Positions 1 to 7,983 of a stretch of 64,000 nt of DNA are shown here, piece by piece. The position numbers and the translations under genes were made by a program. The first letter of the stretch is position 1. Each line of letters begins with the position of its first letter. The notes beneath the pieces were generated by a model, which was not told where the DNA came from, ran no database searches, and was given only the letters and a program-made list of their open reading frames with translations. Origin of the DNA: Pseudoalteromonas sp. FUC4 (GTDB taxonomy: Bacteria > Pseudomonadota > Gammaproteobacteria > Enterobacterales > Alteromonadaceae); NCBI RefSeq assembly GCF_008370255.1, contig NZ_SEUI01000001.1, forward strand, positions 479,275 through 543,274, read 5' to 3'.

Positions 1-1022
1 TTAGCCCGTTCTGGCGAACCGTTGAAGCGCTAATAACCAAGCCGTTAGTGCAGCTATTAAACTGGGTTGCGCAGCAGCTTATGCCAAATCTATTTATAAT
101 GACCGCCAGCCGCGACGCGCTAATAGAAAAGCATGGCCCAGCTCGCAACGTATTTATTCAAGCGGGCGTAGCGGCCCAAGGCATACTCACGTTCACGCGC
201 CAAGACACCGCGGGCGAAAGCTCAATTACTGCCGGTGCGCAAATTGCTACCGACGTGCTAGGCGAACAAGTATATAAATTAACCATAATGCAAGATGTGC
301 ACTTTGCGCCAGGGCAAAGCACGGCGTACGCATTAGCGCAAGCACAAGAAGAGGGCGCAGCATATAACTTGCCAGCAAACGCATACCGTTACTTTGTTGA
401 GCAGCAAGAGGGCATAACAGTAACTAACAACCAAGACTGGCTAATAAAGCCCGGGGCAAACACAGAAGGCACAGAGGATTACCGCCTGCGCATACGTAAC
501 GTGTTCGGCACCGCCGCCCGCTGGCACATTAACGCAGTTTACACACAAATCATTGCAAGCTTTGGCGTGCCAATAGATAACATCTACATTCAAACCGGAG
601 CGCCGCGCGGCCCAGGCACAGCAAACGCCTACATATACCTAGACATAGGCGCAGTACCAACCGCTTTACTGGGCGCAATTAATCAGCACATAAGAACCGC
701 AGGGCATCACGGCCTGGGCGACGACTTCATAGTGTATGCAATGGCAACCACTGGGTTTAATGTAACAGCAACATACAAGCTACACTCGCAAAGCGAAGAC
801 ATACAAAGCGAGTTAACAACATTTATACAAGCGGCGTTCAGGCAAAATGCAGCATACGCACCCACCCGCGTAGCGCATCAATGCGTGTTCAGCGTTAGCC
901 AACTGGGTGCAGAGTGCCACGCGCAATTTAGTGAACTGCAATCAATCAAGTTCGACATTGACGACATAACCGCCGCCAACTGGTTGCCCGTGCTTTCATC
1001 ACTAACAGTAACCAAGGGCTAA
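1..1022 (+). CDS. phage baseplate J-like protein (5' partial)
   Basis: The frame is already open at base 3 with coding-like residues (SPFWRTVEALITKP), so the gene starts upstream of the window and the in-frame GTG at 48 is internal. About 339 residues are visible. The sequence resembles baseplate J / Mu gp47 wedge proteins of contractile-tailed phages, which form the baseplate periphery: an N-terminal region with a GxxARN segment, a central alanine-rich part (GQSTAYALAQAQEEGAAYNLPAN), then the typical LIKPGANTEGTEDYRLRIRN segment. One base separates its stop from the next gene, giving the J-I-fibre order of P2-like phages. The family assignment is fairly secure; the exact subfamily (P2 J or Mu gp47) is not. 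Confidence 0.8.
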   Translation, partial: SPFWRTVEALITKPLVQLLNWVAQQLMPNLFIMTASRDALIEKHGPARNVFIQAGVAAQGILTFTRQDTAGESSITAGAQIATDVLGEQVYKLTIMQDVHFAPGQSTAYALAQAQEEGAAYNLPANAYRYFVEQQEGITVTNNQDWLIKPGANTEGTEDYRLRIRNVFGTAARWHINAVYTQIIASFGVPIDNIYIQTGAPRGPGTANAYIYLDIGAVPTALLGAINQHIRTAGHHGLGDDFIVYAMATTGFNVTATYKLHSQSEDIQSELTTFIQAAFRQNAAYAPTRVAHQCVFSVSQLGAECHAQFSELQSIKFDIDDITAANWLPVLSSLTVTKG

Positions 1023-1023
1023 A

Positions 1024-1734
1024 ATGGCTAATCAAATAGCAACATGGCTAAATAAAGGCTACGCAGAAAAACTAGTAAAAGCGGCAACAGGGTATTGGAG
1101 CAAGTCGCGCAATTACGTTATGTGGGCTGTGCAGCAAAAAGACGAGCTACAAAACGAAGAGCCAATTCTCGGCCTGCTAGCGTGGGAGCGGTTAACGCAG
1201 CGTTTAAATAGTGAACCGCTGGATCTCTACCGCAAGCGCGTACAACACGCGCTGGTCAATACAATTGACGCCGGAGAAATAGCAACCATAAAAGATATTT
1301 TTAACCGGCTGGATCTCCAGGTCATAAATGTGCGCGAACGAATAGAGGGGCGCGACTGGGATATTATTGCAATAGACATGACCGACTCAACGCTAGCAAG
1401 CGCATACGAGCTGTTGCCAGAGCTAATACAGCTGTACGGCCGAACATGCCGCCGATACGAACTAACAGTGCATAACTTGGCAGCAGTATCGCTAAGTCTT
1501 GGCCTAACGCATGTGCAATGGGATAACAACCACGTTAACTCAGCAACAAAAATAAACGCAATAACTGGCATTGATCACGGCGTAGTTCATAGCTTTTTGG
1601 GGCTAGACGCACTAACAAGCAACACGTACCACCAAGCAACAAGCATTGATGTGCAGCACAACATTACCGCGCACCAGCATTATGGGTTTTTAAGCAAAGA
1701 CGGCGGCATAAGCACCGCTAAGGAGCAAATATGA
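1024..1734 (+). CDS. phage tail protein I-like
   Basis: This 236-residue protein lies directly after baseplate J and before the fibre genes, the position of gpI in P2-like phages, where it links the baseplate to the tail fibres. The N-terminal half has the gpI-like helical pattern (LLAWERLTQRLNSEPLDLYRKRVQHAL followed by an IKDIFNRL segment). The C-terminal 90 residues are histidine- and asparagine-rich and are probably specific to this phage. The start ATG is one base after the preceding stop, and the ORF overlaps the next gene by four bases (ATGA), so translation is coupled. The assignment rests on context plus residue pattern. Confidence 0.7.
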   Translation: MANQIATWLNKGYAEKLVKAATGYWSKSRNYVMWAVQQKDELQNEEPILGLLAWERLTQRLNSEPLDLYRKRVQHALVNTIDAGEIATIKDIFNRLDLQVINVRERIEGRDWDIIAIDMTDSTLASAYELLPELIQLYGRTCRRYELTVHNLAAVSLSLGLTHVQWDNNHVNSATKINAITGIDHGVVHSFLGLDALTSNTYHQATSIDVQHNITAHQHYGFLSKDGGISTAKEQI

Positions 1735-2309
1735 ATCAGGCAATAACCGGCATAATGACCAATGCTGGCAAGGCATACATAACAACAGCAACGCTGCAAA
1801 ACAAAGGGCTTGAAGTAACAGAGCTAGTGTTTGCAAATATACCCGGGCTAAACGAGCAAGCAACCCGCAACCCAAACGAAAAAATGCCGGGCGGCGCACA
1901 AATAGTTTACCGTCGAAACATAGATACCTCGGGCTATGTTGATGCAAACACAGTCGCGTGGGCAGTAGTGCTAGAACAAGACATAGGCGACTTTGACTAC
2001 AACTGGATTGGCTTAGTTACACGCGACGGCACGCTGCTAGCAGTAGATTACTTACCCCTGCAGCGCAAGCGCCAAGGTGTAAACAACGTGCACAACCGCT
2101 CGTTTGTTTTAAAGTTTGCAGCTGCCGCAGCCCTAGCGCGTATTACTATTCCCGCGCAATCATGGATGTTTGATTACAGCCCGCAAATAGATGCGCTAAC
2201 ACTGTTAGCAACCAGCAATGCAACGGCACAAATAAACAACATGCGCCGCACGGTGCGCAACTACTTTTTAAATAAAAACTTCAGCAATTTCAGTAAGGAA
2301 CTATCATGA
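1731..2309 (+). CDS. phage tail-collar fibre protein (DUF3751-like)
   Basis: This 192-residue protein has the N-terminal pattern of phage tail-collar fibre proteins: AGKAYITTATLQNKGLEVTELVFANIPGL, then a YRRNIDTSGYVDANTVAWAVVLEQDIGDFDYNWIGLV segment typical of DUF3751. In relatives this domain attaches the fibre to the baseplate and is followed by long variable shaft sequence. Here the protein stops early, and the next gene, overlapping by four bases (ATGA), supplies the receptor-binding end. The two genes therefore probably make one fibre from two chains. A split of a once longer fibre gene is possible, but the clean overlap argues for an established arrangement. Confidence 0.75.
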   Translation: MNQAITGIMTNAGKAYITTATLQNKGLEVTELVFANIPGLNEQATRNPNEKMPGGAQIVYRRNIDTSGYVDANTVAWAVVLEQDIGDFDYNWIGLVTRDGTLLAVDYLPLQRKRQGVNNVHNRSFVLKFAAAAALARITIPAQSWMFDYSPQIDALTLLATSNATAQINNMRRTVRNYFLNKNFSNFSKELS

Positions 2310-3523
2310 GCGCAGAGCAAATAAACCAGCTAGTAACCGCAGCCGACCAGCTAACAACAGCAATCGAAGGCAAAGCAGCAGAAATCGACAGCAAAACAAC
2401 GCAGCTAGACCAATTCGTAAAAGGCAAGGCGGACGAAATGGCAATCGTTGCATCAGAGGGCTACCGCAACGCAATCGAGCATGCATCAGGCGGCCGCAAT
2501 AAAGTGATCATCGACGACCAAGGCAACCCAAATGTGATGGTGCCAATTGCCCCGTTCACATATGAAGAGTTAGCCGCTGCAATCCAAGAAAAATACAGCA
2601 TAGACTTAAACTTAGGCACCGGCATTCCAACCATGTTTATGCGCAACGGTGTTCAGCTGGGCGAAGTGTACATTGGCAAATACCTAGCATCAGCCGGAGC
2701 AAATGGCGGCTGCAGTGTTATCGGTGGCGTACAGCCGCGCACATCAGTTAATTACGACCAGGCAAAAGCGCTATGCAATAACAAAGGCGACGGCTGGCAC
2801 ATGATGAGCATTCACGAATGGGCAGCAATAGCGCTGTGGTCTTATGCAAATGGCACAGTACCGCGCGGAAATACAAATTATGGTCGCAGCCACGAAAACA
2901 AATTAGAAACAGCACGCCGTAGAGACAACGGCTTGCCAGGCGAAACATCAGGAATAGCAATAACCGACACCGGTAAAGGCCCTGCAATATGGTCGCACGA
3001 CCACACCGAATGGGGAATTCAAGACCTAGTGGGTAACGTGTGGGAATGGATAGACCAAATGATGCTAGACGAAGGTCAGATCATTACTACGCTTGACAAC
3101 AACCCGGCAGTAATTGAAGAAAATTGGAACAAGCACACGGCGTTTTTCGACTCGCCAACGGCAAACACAGAAGGCATCGGCAGCGCTGGATCTCCAAAGC
3201 TAAGCAACAGCGTTACAAATCGCAACGGCCCAGTAGGCAATGACGCGTACTACAACCCTTATTTAACAAATAGCCACTTTGCAGCAATCGAAAAGACGCT
3301 CGACTACAACAAAATCGAGCTGTTACGCCGCCTGTTAATCGAGTCAGAATCAACAACCACGGTTGGCGGCTACATCTACTGCCGAAACTATGGCAGTCGT
3401 TTCCCACTGCGTGGAGGCCACTGGCGCTTTGGCTCGGACTCTGGGCTGGGCGCGCTCGCTCTGAACGATGCGCGTTCGAGTGCGAACATTGGTTTCGGTT
3501 TTCGTCCCGCTTTCTTTGCGTAA
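2306..3523 (+). CDS. tail fibre with FGE-sulfatase/C-type-lectin fold, DGR-type target protein
   Basis: This is a 405-residue protein. Residues 1-60 are a polar, coiled-coil-like segment. From about residue 110 the protein has a formylglycine-generating-enzyme-like fold, seen in the conserved segments VGNVWEWIDQM and RNYGSRFPLRGGHW and the ending GFGFRPAFFA. The same architecture is used by TvpA-type targets of diversity-generating retroelements, in which surface residues of the last ~40 positions are varied to alter binding. By my count A makes up 8 of bases 3421-3520 against 29 of bases 3301-3400, as expected of an adenine-mutagenised variable region. A hairpin follows at 3544-3561. The protein is probably the receptor-binding tip. 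No reverse transcriptase is present in this window. Confidence 0.75.
   Translation: MSAEQINQLVTAADQLTTAIEGKAAEIDSKTTQLDQFVKGKADEMAIVASEGYRNAIEHASGGRNKVIIDDQGNPNVMVPIAPFTYEELAAAIQEKYSIDLNLGTGIPTMFMRNGVQLGEVYIGKYLASAGANGGCSVIGGVQPRTSVNYDQAKALCNNKGDGWHMMSIHEWAAIALWSYANGTVPRGNTNYGRSHENKLETARRRDNGLPGETSGIAITDTGKGPAIWSHDHTEWGIQDLVGNVWEWIDQMMLDEGQIITTLDNNPAVIEENWNKHTAFFDSPTANTEGIGSAGSPKLSNSVTNRNGPVGNDAYYNPYLTNSHFAAIEKTLDYNKIELLRRLLIESESTTTVGGYIYCRNYGSRFPLRGGHWRFGSDSGLGALALNDARSSANIGFGFRPAFFA
3410..3520 (+). other. putative DGR variable region (codons 369-405 of the tail fibre)
   Basis: The stretch from RGGHW to the C-terminus matches the layout of DGR variable regions in FGE-type targets: RGG, a varied pair around W, GS, an LxLN segment, ARS, then GFR near the end. 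Codons where relatives usually carry AAC/AAT (Asn) read CAC, CGC, TTT, GAC and so on here. The stretch is nearly free of A, unlike the A-rich phage DNA around it. The interpretation is inference; a matching A-rich template repeat has not been seen in the window. Confidence 0.6.
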
Positions 3524-3543
3524 TTGGTTATTGAAATTTGAAC

Positions 3544-3561
3544 CCCGCGCGATAGCGCGGG
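3544..3561 (+). repeat. GC-rich hairpin downstream of the fibre gene
   Basis: CCCGCGC and GCGCGGG form a perfect 7-bp stem around the 4-base loop GATA, starting 20 bases after the fibre stop codon. Phage DGRs carry a hairpin/cruciform of this size with a 4-base loop just after the variable region, where it is needed for target recognition. There is no U-tract, so it is not an ordinary intrinsic terminator. Confidence 0.65.
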
Positions 3562-3589
3562 CATAACTAACAATTTAAAAGGTAAAACT

Positions 3590-3877
3590 ATGTTTACGTA
3601 CATTTACAAAGGCGCAAGCCACAGCAATACAAGCAGCGAATACATGCAAAAACTAGGCATGGACCAAGAGCAAATTGAATCTGTATTAAATCAGCAGCAG
3701 TTTGAGCTAAGCCAAAATGTAGAAAAGCGCCAAGCGGCATACAAAGCCGAGTCAGACCCGCTATACATGGAAGCGCAGTTCGACGGCACGCCAGAGTCGC
3801 TACAAAAGTGGCGCGACAAAGTAGCCGAAATTAAAGCGCGCTACCCACTGCCAGAAAGCACAGCAGAAAATGCATAA
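3590..3877 (+). CDS. small phage tail/fibre-associated protein
   Basis: This 95-residue polar protein ends in a segment (ESDPLYMEAQFDGTPESLQKWRDKVAEIKARYP) that recurs in small proteins encoded just after tail-fibre genes in marine gammaproteobacterial prophages. They are thought to be fibre-assembly or tail-associated proteins. An AAAGG ribosome-binding site precedes the ATG. It sits where a DGR accessory gene (Avd) might be expected, but it lacks the length and basic four-helix character of Avd. It overlaps the next gene by eight bases. The function is inferred from position only. Confidence 0.5.
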   Translation: MFTYIYKGASHSNTSSEYMQKLGMDQEQIESVLNQQQFELSQNVEKRQAAYKAESDPLYMEAQFDGTPESLQKWRDKVAEIKARYPLPESTAENA

Positions 3878-4499
3878 CATAGCGCTATGCTACCACCAAT
3901 CCGCCGCCCCTTGCTCAATGCAAGAGGGCGCGCAGCTGCTTGCATCGGCAATAAAAGACGACTCGCGCACAGATAAGCCAGCACAATATAGCGCGCTGCT
4001 TTTATCTGTAAGCGCAAACGACCCCGCCGCACTGGCAAGCTCGCTCAGCACAATAAATGAATACTGCCCAATAGCCGAGTTCATCGCCTGCGCGCAATAC
4101 AGCCAAAGCCAAAGCACGCTAGAGCAAAGTAAGCTGGCAACGTACGAAGGCCAAAGCTTGGAGTGGCAAATAAGCGCCCTGCAAAACTGGCTACCACTGC
4201 GTAAAAAGCAAATAGCAGCTGAGTTAGTGGCCGCAAACGACAGCGGCAAGCAGTTAATAACCACTATCGACGATGCATTAATCAAAGCCGCAGAACTAAA
4301 AACCGCCCGCGACCAGCGATTAAATCAAGCACAGTTCACAGCAAAAAGCAGCGCCGTAGATGTGCAATTAATTACTGCAGGCAGCGCTAAGCAGCTAGCC
4401 GATGCAATCACCCGCAAAGGCAGCGACCAAATGTATTGGGCAATGTGCGTATTTGTAGGCCAAGCAGCTGAGCTAAATAAAATTAAAGAGGTATTATGA
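3870..4499 (+). CDS. phage protein of unknown function
   Basis: This 209-residue protein is rich in Ala, Ser and Gln. It is probably mostly helical, with a central charged region (LPLRKKQIAAELVAANDSGKQLITTIDDALIKAAELKTARDQRLNQAQ) that could form a coiled coil. The start ATG lies inside the end of the upstream gene and the stop overlaps the next ATG (ATGAG), so it is translationally coupled within the tail operon. I do not recognise the family. The position between fibre and baseplate genes suggests a structural or tail-assembly role. Confidence 0.55.
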   Translation: MHNIALCYHQSAAPCSMQEGAQLLASAIKDDSRTDKPAQYSALLLSVSANDPAALASSLSTINEYCPIAEFIACAQYSQSQSTLEQSKLATYEGQSLEWQISALQNWLPLRKKQIAAELVAANDSGKQLITTIDDALIKAAELKTARDQRLNQAQFTAKSSAVDVQLITAGSAKQLADAITRKGSDQMYWAMCVFVGQAAELNKIKEVL

Positions 4500-4981
4500 G
4501 CATAGCACTCGACGGCTGGAACGTGCCCGGGTTCGAAACCCGCGTAAACGCAGGCGTAAAATTAGCCGGTGGCGATATGTCAGGCCTTGGCAGCTTTTCA
4601 CTAAGTAGCGACCAAGGCGTAAAGTCGGGCACACTAACCGTAAATACTAAAATCCCATTTAACGAAAGCGCTAGCCTGGCATTATTAATAAGCAAAGCAA
4701 AAGCGCTGGATGAAAACGGCGCGCGCATCATTTACACCGTAAATAACGAGCTAGCCGCAGCATATAAAATACGTAAAGCAAAATTCGATGGCGACATAAG
4801 CGCTAGCGAAATAGAAAATAAAAAAGGCTGGCAAGTAGCATTTAAGCTGGTAGAAGTGCAATCTGTATCAGAGCGCGAGCAACAGCAGCTAGACGAACAA
4901 GCAACCGAAAGCGCCCAGCCGCAAGCAACAACCAGCAACGACGACGTGCAAAATAAATTTAACGAGGTCGAAGGGCCATGA
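4496..4981 (+). CDS. phage baseplate/tail protein
   Basis: This 161-residue protein begins with a beta-rich domain: LDGWNVPGFETRVNAGVKLAGGDMSGLGSFSLSSDQGVKSGTLTVNTKIPF, followed by a YKIRKAKFDGDIS segment and a KKGWQVAFKLVEVQSVSEREQQQ end. This resembles small baseplate-complex proteins encoded next to the hub gene in Mu- and P2-like prophages (position of P2 U). The last 35 residues are Gln/Glu/Ala-rich and probably disordered. It overlaps both neighbours by four bases. The role is inferred from fold pattern and gene order. Confidence 0.5.
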   Translation: MSIALDGWNVPGFETRVNAGVKLAGGDMSGLGSFSLSSDQGVKSGTLTVNTKIPFNESASLALLISKAKALDENGARIIYTVNNELAAAYKIRKAKFDGDISASEIENKKGWQVAFKLVEVQSVSEREQQQLDEQATESAQPQATTSNDDVQNKFNEVEGP

Positions 4982-5682
4982 GCACCCGACTCTCTAACAC
5001 GCTAACCATTGGCGGCAACACAGTAACCAATATTGTTAGCAAAACCGTGCAGCTAGACATTGCCAGCACCGGTCGCGCAAAATTTGAAGTGGTCGCAGAG
5101 CAAGAGCCAAGCGGGTTGGTTGAGCTGCACTTAGGTTACACGCTCGATAATATGATCCCGTATTTTCTCGGTGTAATAGAGTCAAAGCACCAAGCCAACG
5201 GCCGCTGGTATTTAACCTGCCGCGAACTGCTAGGCGCGTTAAGTTTTCCCGCCCCACTTGCTATTCGTCACGCAACAATTACAGCCGTGCTTGATGAGCT
5301 AGCAAAGCTCGGTGTTGAGTTTATAACGCGAGATAACGCCGAATATTTAAACCAAGTAAAACCAGCGTTTTATCACAGCGGCACAGGCATAGAAGCGCTT
5401 AGGCAAATAGCTAAAGTGTGGGGCATTAACGACTTTATATTTCAGCAGCGCCCCGACGGCAAAATATTTGTCGGCAGCTGGCACGACTCGCGCTGGCCGC
5501 TCGCAGCAATAAACGACTTTCCAGAGCACACAATAACAGCCAAAAGCTCAACCACCGGCGAGCTAATAGCCATTCCAAAACTAAGACCAGGCATACAAAT
5601 AAATGGCCGACACATAACCGAAGTAACCTTAATCAACGACAGGATGCACATACGATGGTCAAACAAGCCATTAAACGCCTAG
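4978..5682 (+). CDS. phage tail hub protein (gpD / gp27-like)
   Basis: This 234-residue protein shows the pattern of the phage hub family (P2 gpD, T4 gp27, VgrG N-terminus): paired beta-barrels early on (VELHLGYTLDNMIPYFLGVIESKHQANGRWYLTCRELLGALSFP), then an ATITAVLDELAKLGVEF segment and a FHSGTGIEALRQIAKVWGINDFIFQQRPDGKIFVGSW-like segment. It is shorter than P2 gpD (about 387 residues). The spike protein is encoded by the next gene, with which it overlaps by 28 bases. Together they should form the central hub and spike that punctures the envelope. Confidence 0.65.
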   Translation: MSTRLSNTLTIGGNTVTNIVSKTVQLDIASTGRAKFEVVAEQEPSGLVELHLGYTLDNMIPYFLGVIESKHQANGRWYLTCRELLGALSFPAPLAIRHATITAVLDELAKLGVEFITRDNAEYLNQVKPAFYHSGTGIEALRQIAKVWGINDFIFQQRPDGKIFVGSWHDSRWPLAAINDFPEHTITAKSSTTGELIAIPKLRPGIQINGRHITEVTLINDRMHIRWSNKPLNA

Positions 5683-6608
5683 TACAGCGCTACTTTCCAG
5701 AGCTAAGTGAGCGTAAACACCTGCCGCAATTGGCGCGCATTGAAAAAATATACGACTTACCAAGCAGCGGCGCAGCCATTAGCACCGCATTTAGGCCGTT
5801 AAAAGCCGCCGACGTACAGCTATTAAACCCGCTAACAGGCGAGCCATTGGCCGTGCCCGTATTTCAACAGGTAACACTCGGCACAGGGCAAGCATCCGAC
5901 CACGGATTATTAAACGAACCAACGCCAGGCATGCATTGTTTAATACAATATATAGACGGCCTAAACAGCCATGCCGTGATCACCAATTTACTGCCATGGC
6001 AAGGCCTAGTGCCCGAGCACAAACGAACAGATGTAACGCTGCAGCAAAGCAACCGCAGCAAAATACAAGGCCGCGACGGCAACTGGCACACCACAACCGA
6101 CGGCGACATAACCCAAACCAGCGACACAAACAAAACAACAGCACGCAGCAGCGAACAAAACTACCACGAGCGCAGCGCCAATATAGCCACGCACGACACG
6201 CTAAAAATAGACGGCAACCAAGTAACCGAAGTAATGGGCGCCCTAAAAACAGTGGTCGGTGAAAAAGCATTAATAGTCGCACTTGAGGGGTTACTGCTAG
6301 GCAGTAAAAAGCAGGTAGACATTGAAGCGCATGACAACATGAGCCTAACCACACTCAAAACCCTACACGCCAAAGCCACCGAACTGGCAAAAGTAGAGGG
6401 CAAAACCGTGTGGCTAGGTAATAATTCAGTAAACGTGGCTCAAGTACTGCTAGATTTAATAAGCCTGGTTAAAGACATAAACCAAAGCCTAGAAATCCAC
6501 GGTCACAAAGACCAAGGCGCGGGACCGCCAATTACCAAAGGCGAATTCACCGGCCACAAATCAACAGCCAACAGCTTAAAAAGCACACTAGAGCCAGTAG
6601 TAGAATAG
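5655..6608 (+). CDS. phage baseplate spike protein (gpV-like)
   Basis: This 317-residue protein has an N-terminal OB-like part (LTGEPLAVPVFQQVTLGTGQASDHGLLNEPTPGMHCLIQYIDGLNSHAVITNLLPW) and a long polar beta-repeat region (GRDGNWHTTTDGDITQTSDTNKTT and beyond), as expected of a trimeric spike with a beta-helix shaft. The C-terminal GHKDQGAGPP is reminiscent of metal-binding or PAAR-facing tips. It overlaps the hub gene by 28 bases, the usual hub-spike order. The gene is the last large one before the operon's terminator. Family membership comes from fold pattern and context. Confidence 0.6.
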   Translation: MVKQAIKRLVQRYFPELSERKHLPQLARIEKIYDLPSSGAAISTAFRPLKAADVQLLNPLTGEPLAVPVFQQVTLGTGQASDHGLLNEPTPGMHCLIQYIDGLNSHAVITNLLPWQGLVPEHKRTDVTLQQSNRSKIQGRDGNWHTTTDGDITQTSDTNKTTARSSEQNYHERSANIATHDTLKIDGNQVTEVMGALKTVVGEKALIVALEGLLLGSKKQVDIEAHDNMSLTTLKTLHAKATELAKVEGKTVWLGNNSVNVAQVLLDLISLVKDINQSLEIHGHKDQGAGPPITKGEFTGHKSTANSLKSTLEPVVE

Positions 6609-6683
6609 TGAAATCCCATTCAGTTGCGCGATTTTAAAAGTAGGTTAGGCTATCTGCAAATAACAGAAAAGGTAATTTGTATT

Positions 6684-6854
6684 ATGATGGAAAAGCTAGA
6701 TCGAATCGCAGAACTAAATACAGAGATATTAGCTGTATTAACTTTGCTAACCAGAGACGAAAACTACACAGAACTAAAGCATCAGCTCCTGGACTCAGTA
6801 CTAAAACGGCTACTGAATAATAGCGTATCTATAAATAAAGAATTATTAAATTAA
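6684..6854 (+). CDS. small phage-end protein of unknown function
   Basis: This 56-residue protein (MMEKLDRIAELNTEILAVLTLLTRDENYTEL and onward) is predicted all-helical and acidic. The frame can be extended to a TTG at 6624, but the ATG at 6684 (or 6687) has GG at a suitable distance and a better start. It is followed directly by an intrinsic terminator, so it is the last gene of the prophage tail operon. I do not recognise the family; a small regulator or antitoxin-like role cannot be judged from sequence. Confidence 0.45.
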   Translation: MMEKLDRIAELNTEILAVLTLLTRDENYTELKHQLLDSVLKRLLNNSVSINKELLN

Positions 6855-6878
6855 AAAAGGGCTTTAGCCCTTTTTTTG
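6854..6878 (+). terminator. intrinsic terminator ending the prophage tail operon
   Basis: AAAAAGGGCT and AGCCCTTTTT form a compact hairpin followed by a T run, directly after the stop of the small gene. It closes the co-directional phage block that runs from before base 1. Confidence 0.85.
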
Positions 6879-7308
6879 AATTTGTAGAGTAAGTGTGTAT
6901 AAATATGTGTATAAATTATTTGAAAGTTTTTAATTGTACAAATAAAAACAAGATCTTAACTAGTTTTAACTATAGTCGTGCCAGTAGATTGTTGCTTGAT
7001 TTTGCTCTTGATATGCCATGCTGAAAACCCTGAGTAGTTAACTTAAAACGCCTAAATGCGCGCCAAGTTACTAAAATAATGAATTATTTAGATTATGGCA
7101 TATGGGCGAGGGAGTTTATAGGTTTGGGTGATAAATGATGTGTTAGTGATGTTTAATAATGTAACAATACCAGTCGCTAATATTGTTAGTTAGTGTGGTG
7201 AAAATGTCTTTATTAATGTAGTTATAAGGGTAATATTTTATAAATAGGGAATATAAGCATTTTGAACATTAAATTAATAGCGGCTTTGACTAATGGAGAA
7301 AGTGATTA
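6879..7308. other. non-coding stretch at the prophage/host boundary
   Basis: No convincing gene is seen in this AT-rich 430-bp stretch. It contains a short tandem similarity (GTGTATAAAT twice near 6895-6925) and a widely spaced inverted repeat, ATATGCCAT at 7011-7019 and ATGGCATAT at 7094-7102. The right end of the prophage should lie in or near here, but the attachment site cannot be fixed without the other end. Confidence 0.4.
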
Positions 7309-7941
7309 ATGGTAAATATGATAATTGGACTTCTATGTGCTTTAGCTGGTGGTTATATGGGGCACTATTTTACTGTAAAAATGTTCAATGACAGAGTCAA
7401 AGCACAAAATAAAGCTTTATATGATGAATTTGAAATAATTAAAGATATTTTTGCTAGCCATATCAAAGGGTTATTAGATGACTTCGACTCAAATTTAAAA
7501 TCAAAGTACTCAGGGCTACGTAAGCTAGATATGAGTTTTGTTAATAGTCTATTACTTGAACTGGCAGCATCAAAAGACATACCTTCAAAAGAGGTTCGAT
7601 TATTGATAAAAAACCTAAATCAAGTCTCAGCAAACCTATCTGAGAAAATATATAGTCGAGAGAGTAAAATTGAAGAATGGTTTAATGCATCACTTAATAT
7701 AGAGCCTAAAGATAGATTTGCATTTAAATCATCAATCCAATTTCATACCGGTGGGTTATTACTGGTAGCTATTGATGTTATTTACCACACAAGCAAAGTA
7801 CTTCGTGACCGCAATCACTTTCAATTTAGTTCCCCTTCGCACATCGAATTTGCAGAAGTAGCATGTAAAGTTTCTGGTATATATTTTGATAAGCAAGTTT
7901 GGGAACGGATCGTCAGCGGTTCTTTTTCAGGTACTAAATAA
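7309..7941 (+). CDS. membrane-anchored protein of unknown function
   Basis: This 210-residue protein has one N-terminal transmembrane helix (about residues 3-22, IIGLLCALAGGYMGHYF) followed by a charged, helical cytoplasmic domain with two coiled-coil-like stretches (FEIIKDIFASHIKGLLDDFDSNLKSKYSGL and LIKNLNQVSANLSEKIYSRESKIEEW). The region is low in GC, unlike the phage genes upstream. It stands alone between the prophage terminator and the hydrolase gene, so it could be phage cargo (moron) or host DNA. I do not recognise the family. Confidence 0.5.
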   Translation: MVNMIIGLLCALAGGYMGHYFTVKMFNDRVKAQNKALYDEFEIIKDIFASHIKGLLDDFDSNLKSKYSGLRKLDMSFVNSLLLELAASKDIPSKEVRLLIKNLNQVSANLSEKIYSRESKIEEWFNASLNIEPKDRFAFKSSIQFHTGGLLLVAIDVIYHTSKVLRDRNHFQFSSPSHIEFAEVACKVSGIYFDKQVWERIVSGSFSGTK

Positions 7942-7983
7942 TATAAATAAATCTTAATAAGAGATTTTTTGGTTCAGAAAGCA

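Noticed and set aside
5936..6354. Several long overlapping ORFs on both strands inside the spike gene
   Set aside because: They have extreme composition (Arg/Gln/His-rich or Cys/Leu-rich), no start context and lie fully under the spike gene; they are shadows.
3590..6854. A reverse transcriptase, Avd or template repeat downstream of the variable tail fibre
   Set aside because: None of the translated proteins shows RT motifs such as YxDD, none has Avd character, and no A-rich near-copy of the variable region was noticed by eye. A computed search of the complete prophage is still needed.
7011..7102. ATATGCCAT / ATGGCATAT inverted repeat as a prophage end or attachment site
   Set aside because: Nine-base arms 75 bp apart can arise by chance in AT-rich DNA, and the other prophage end is not available for comparison.
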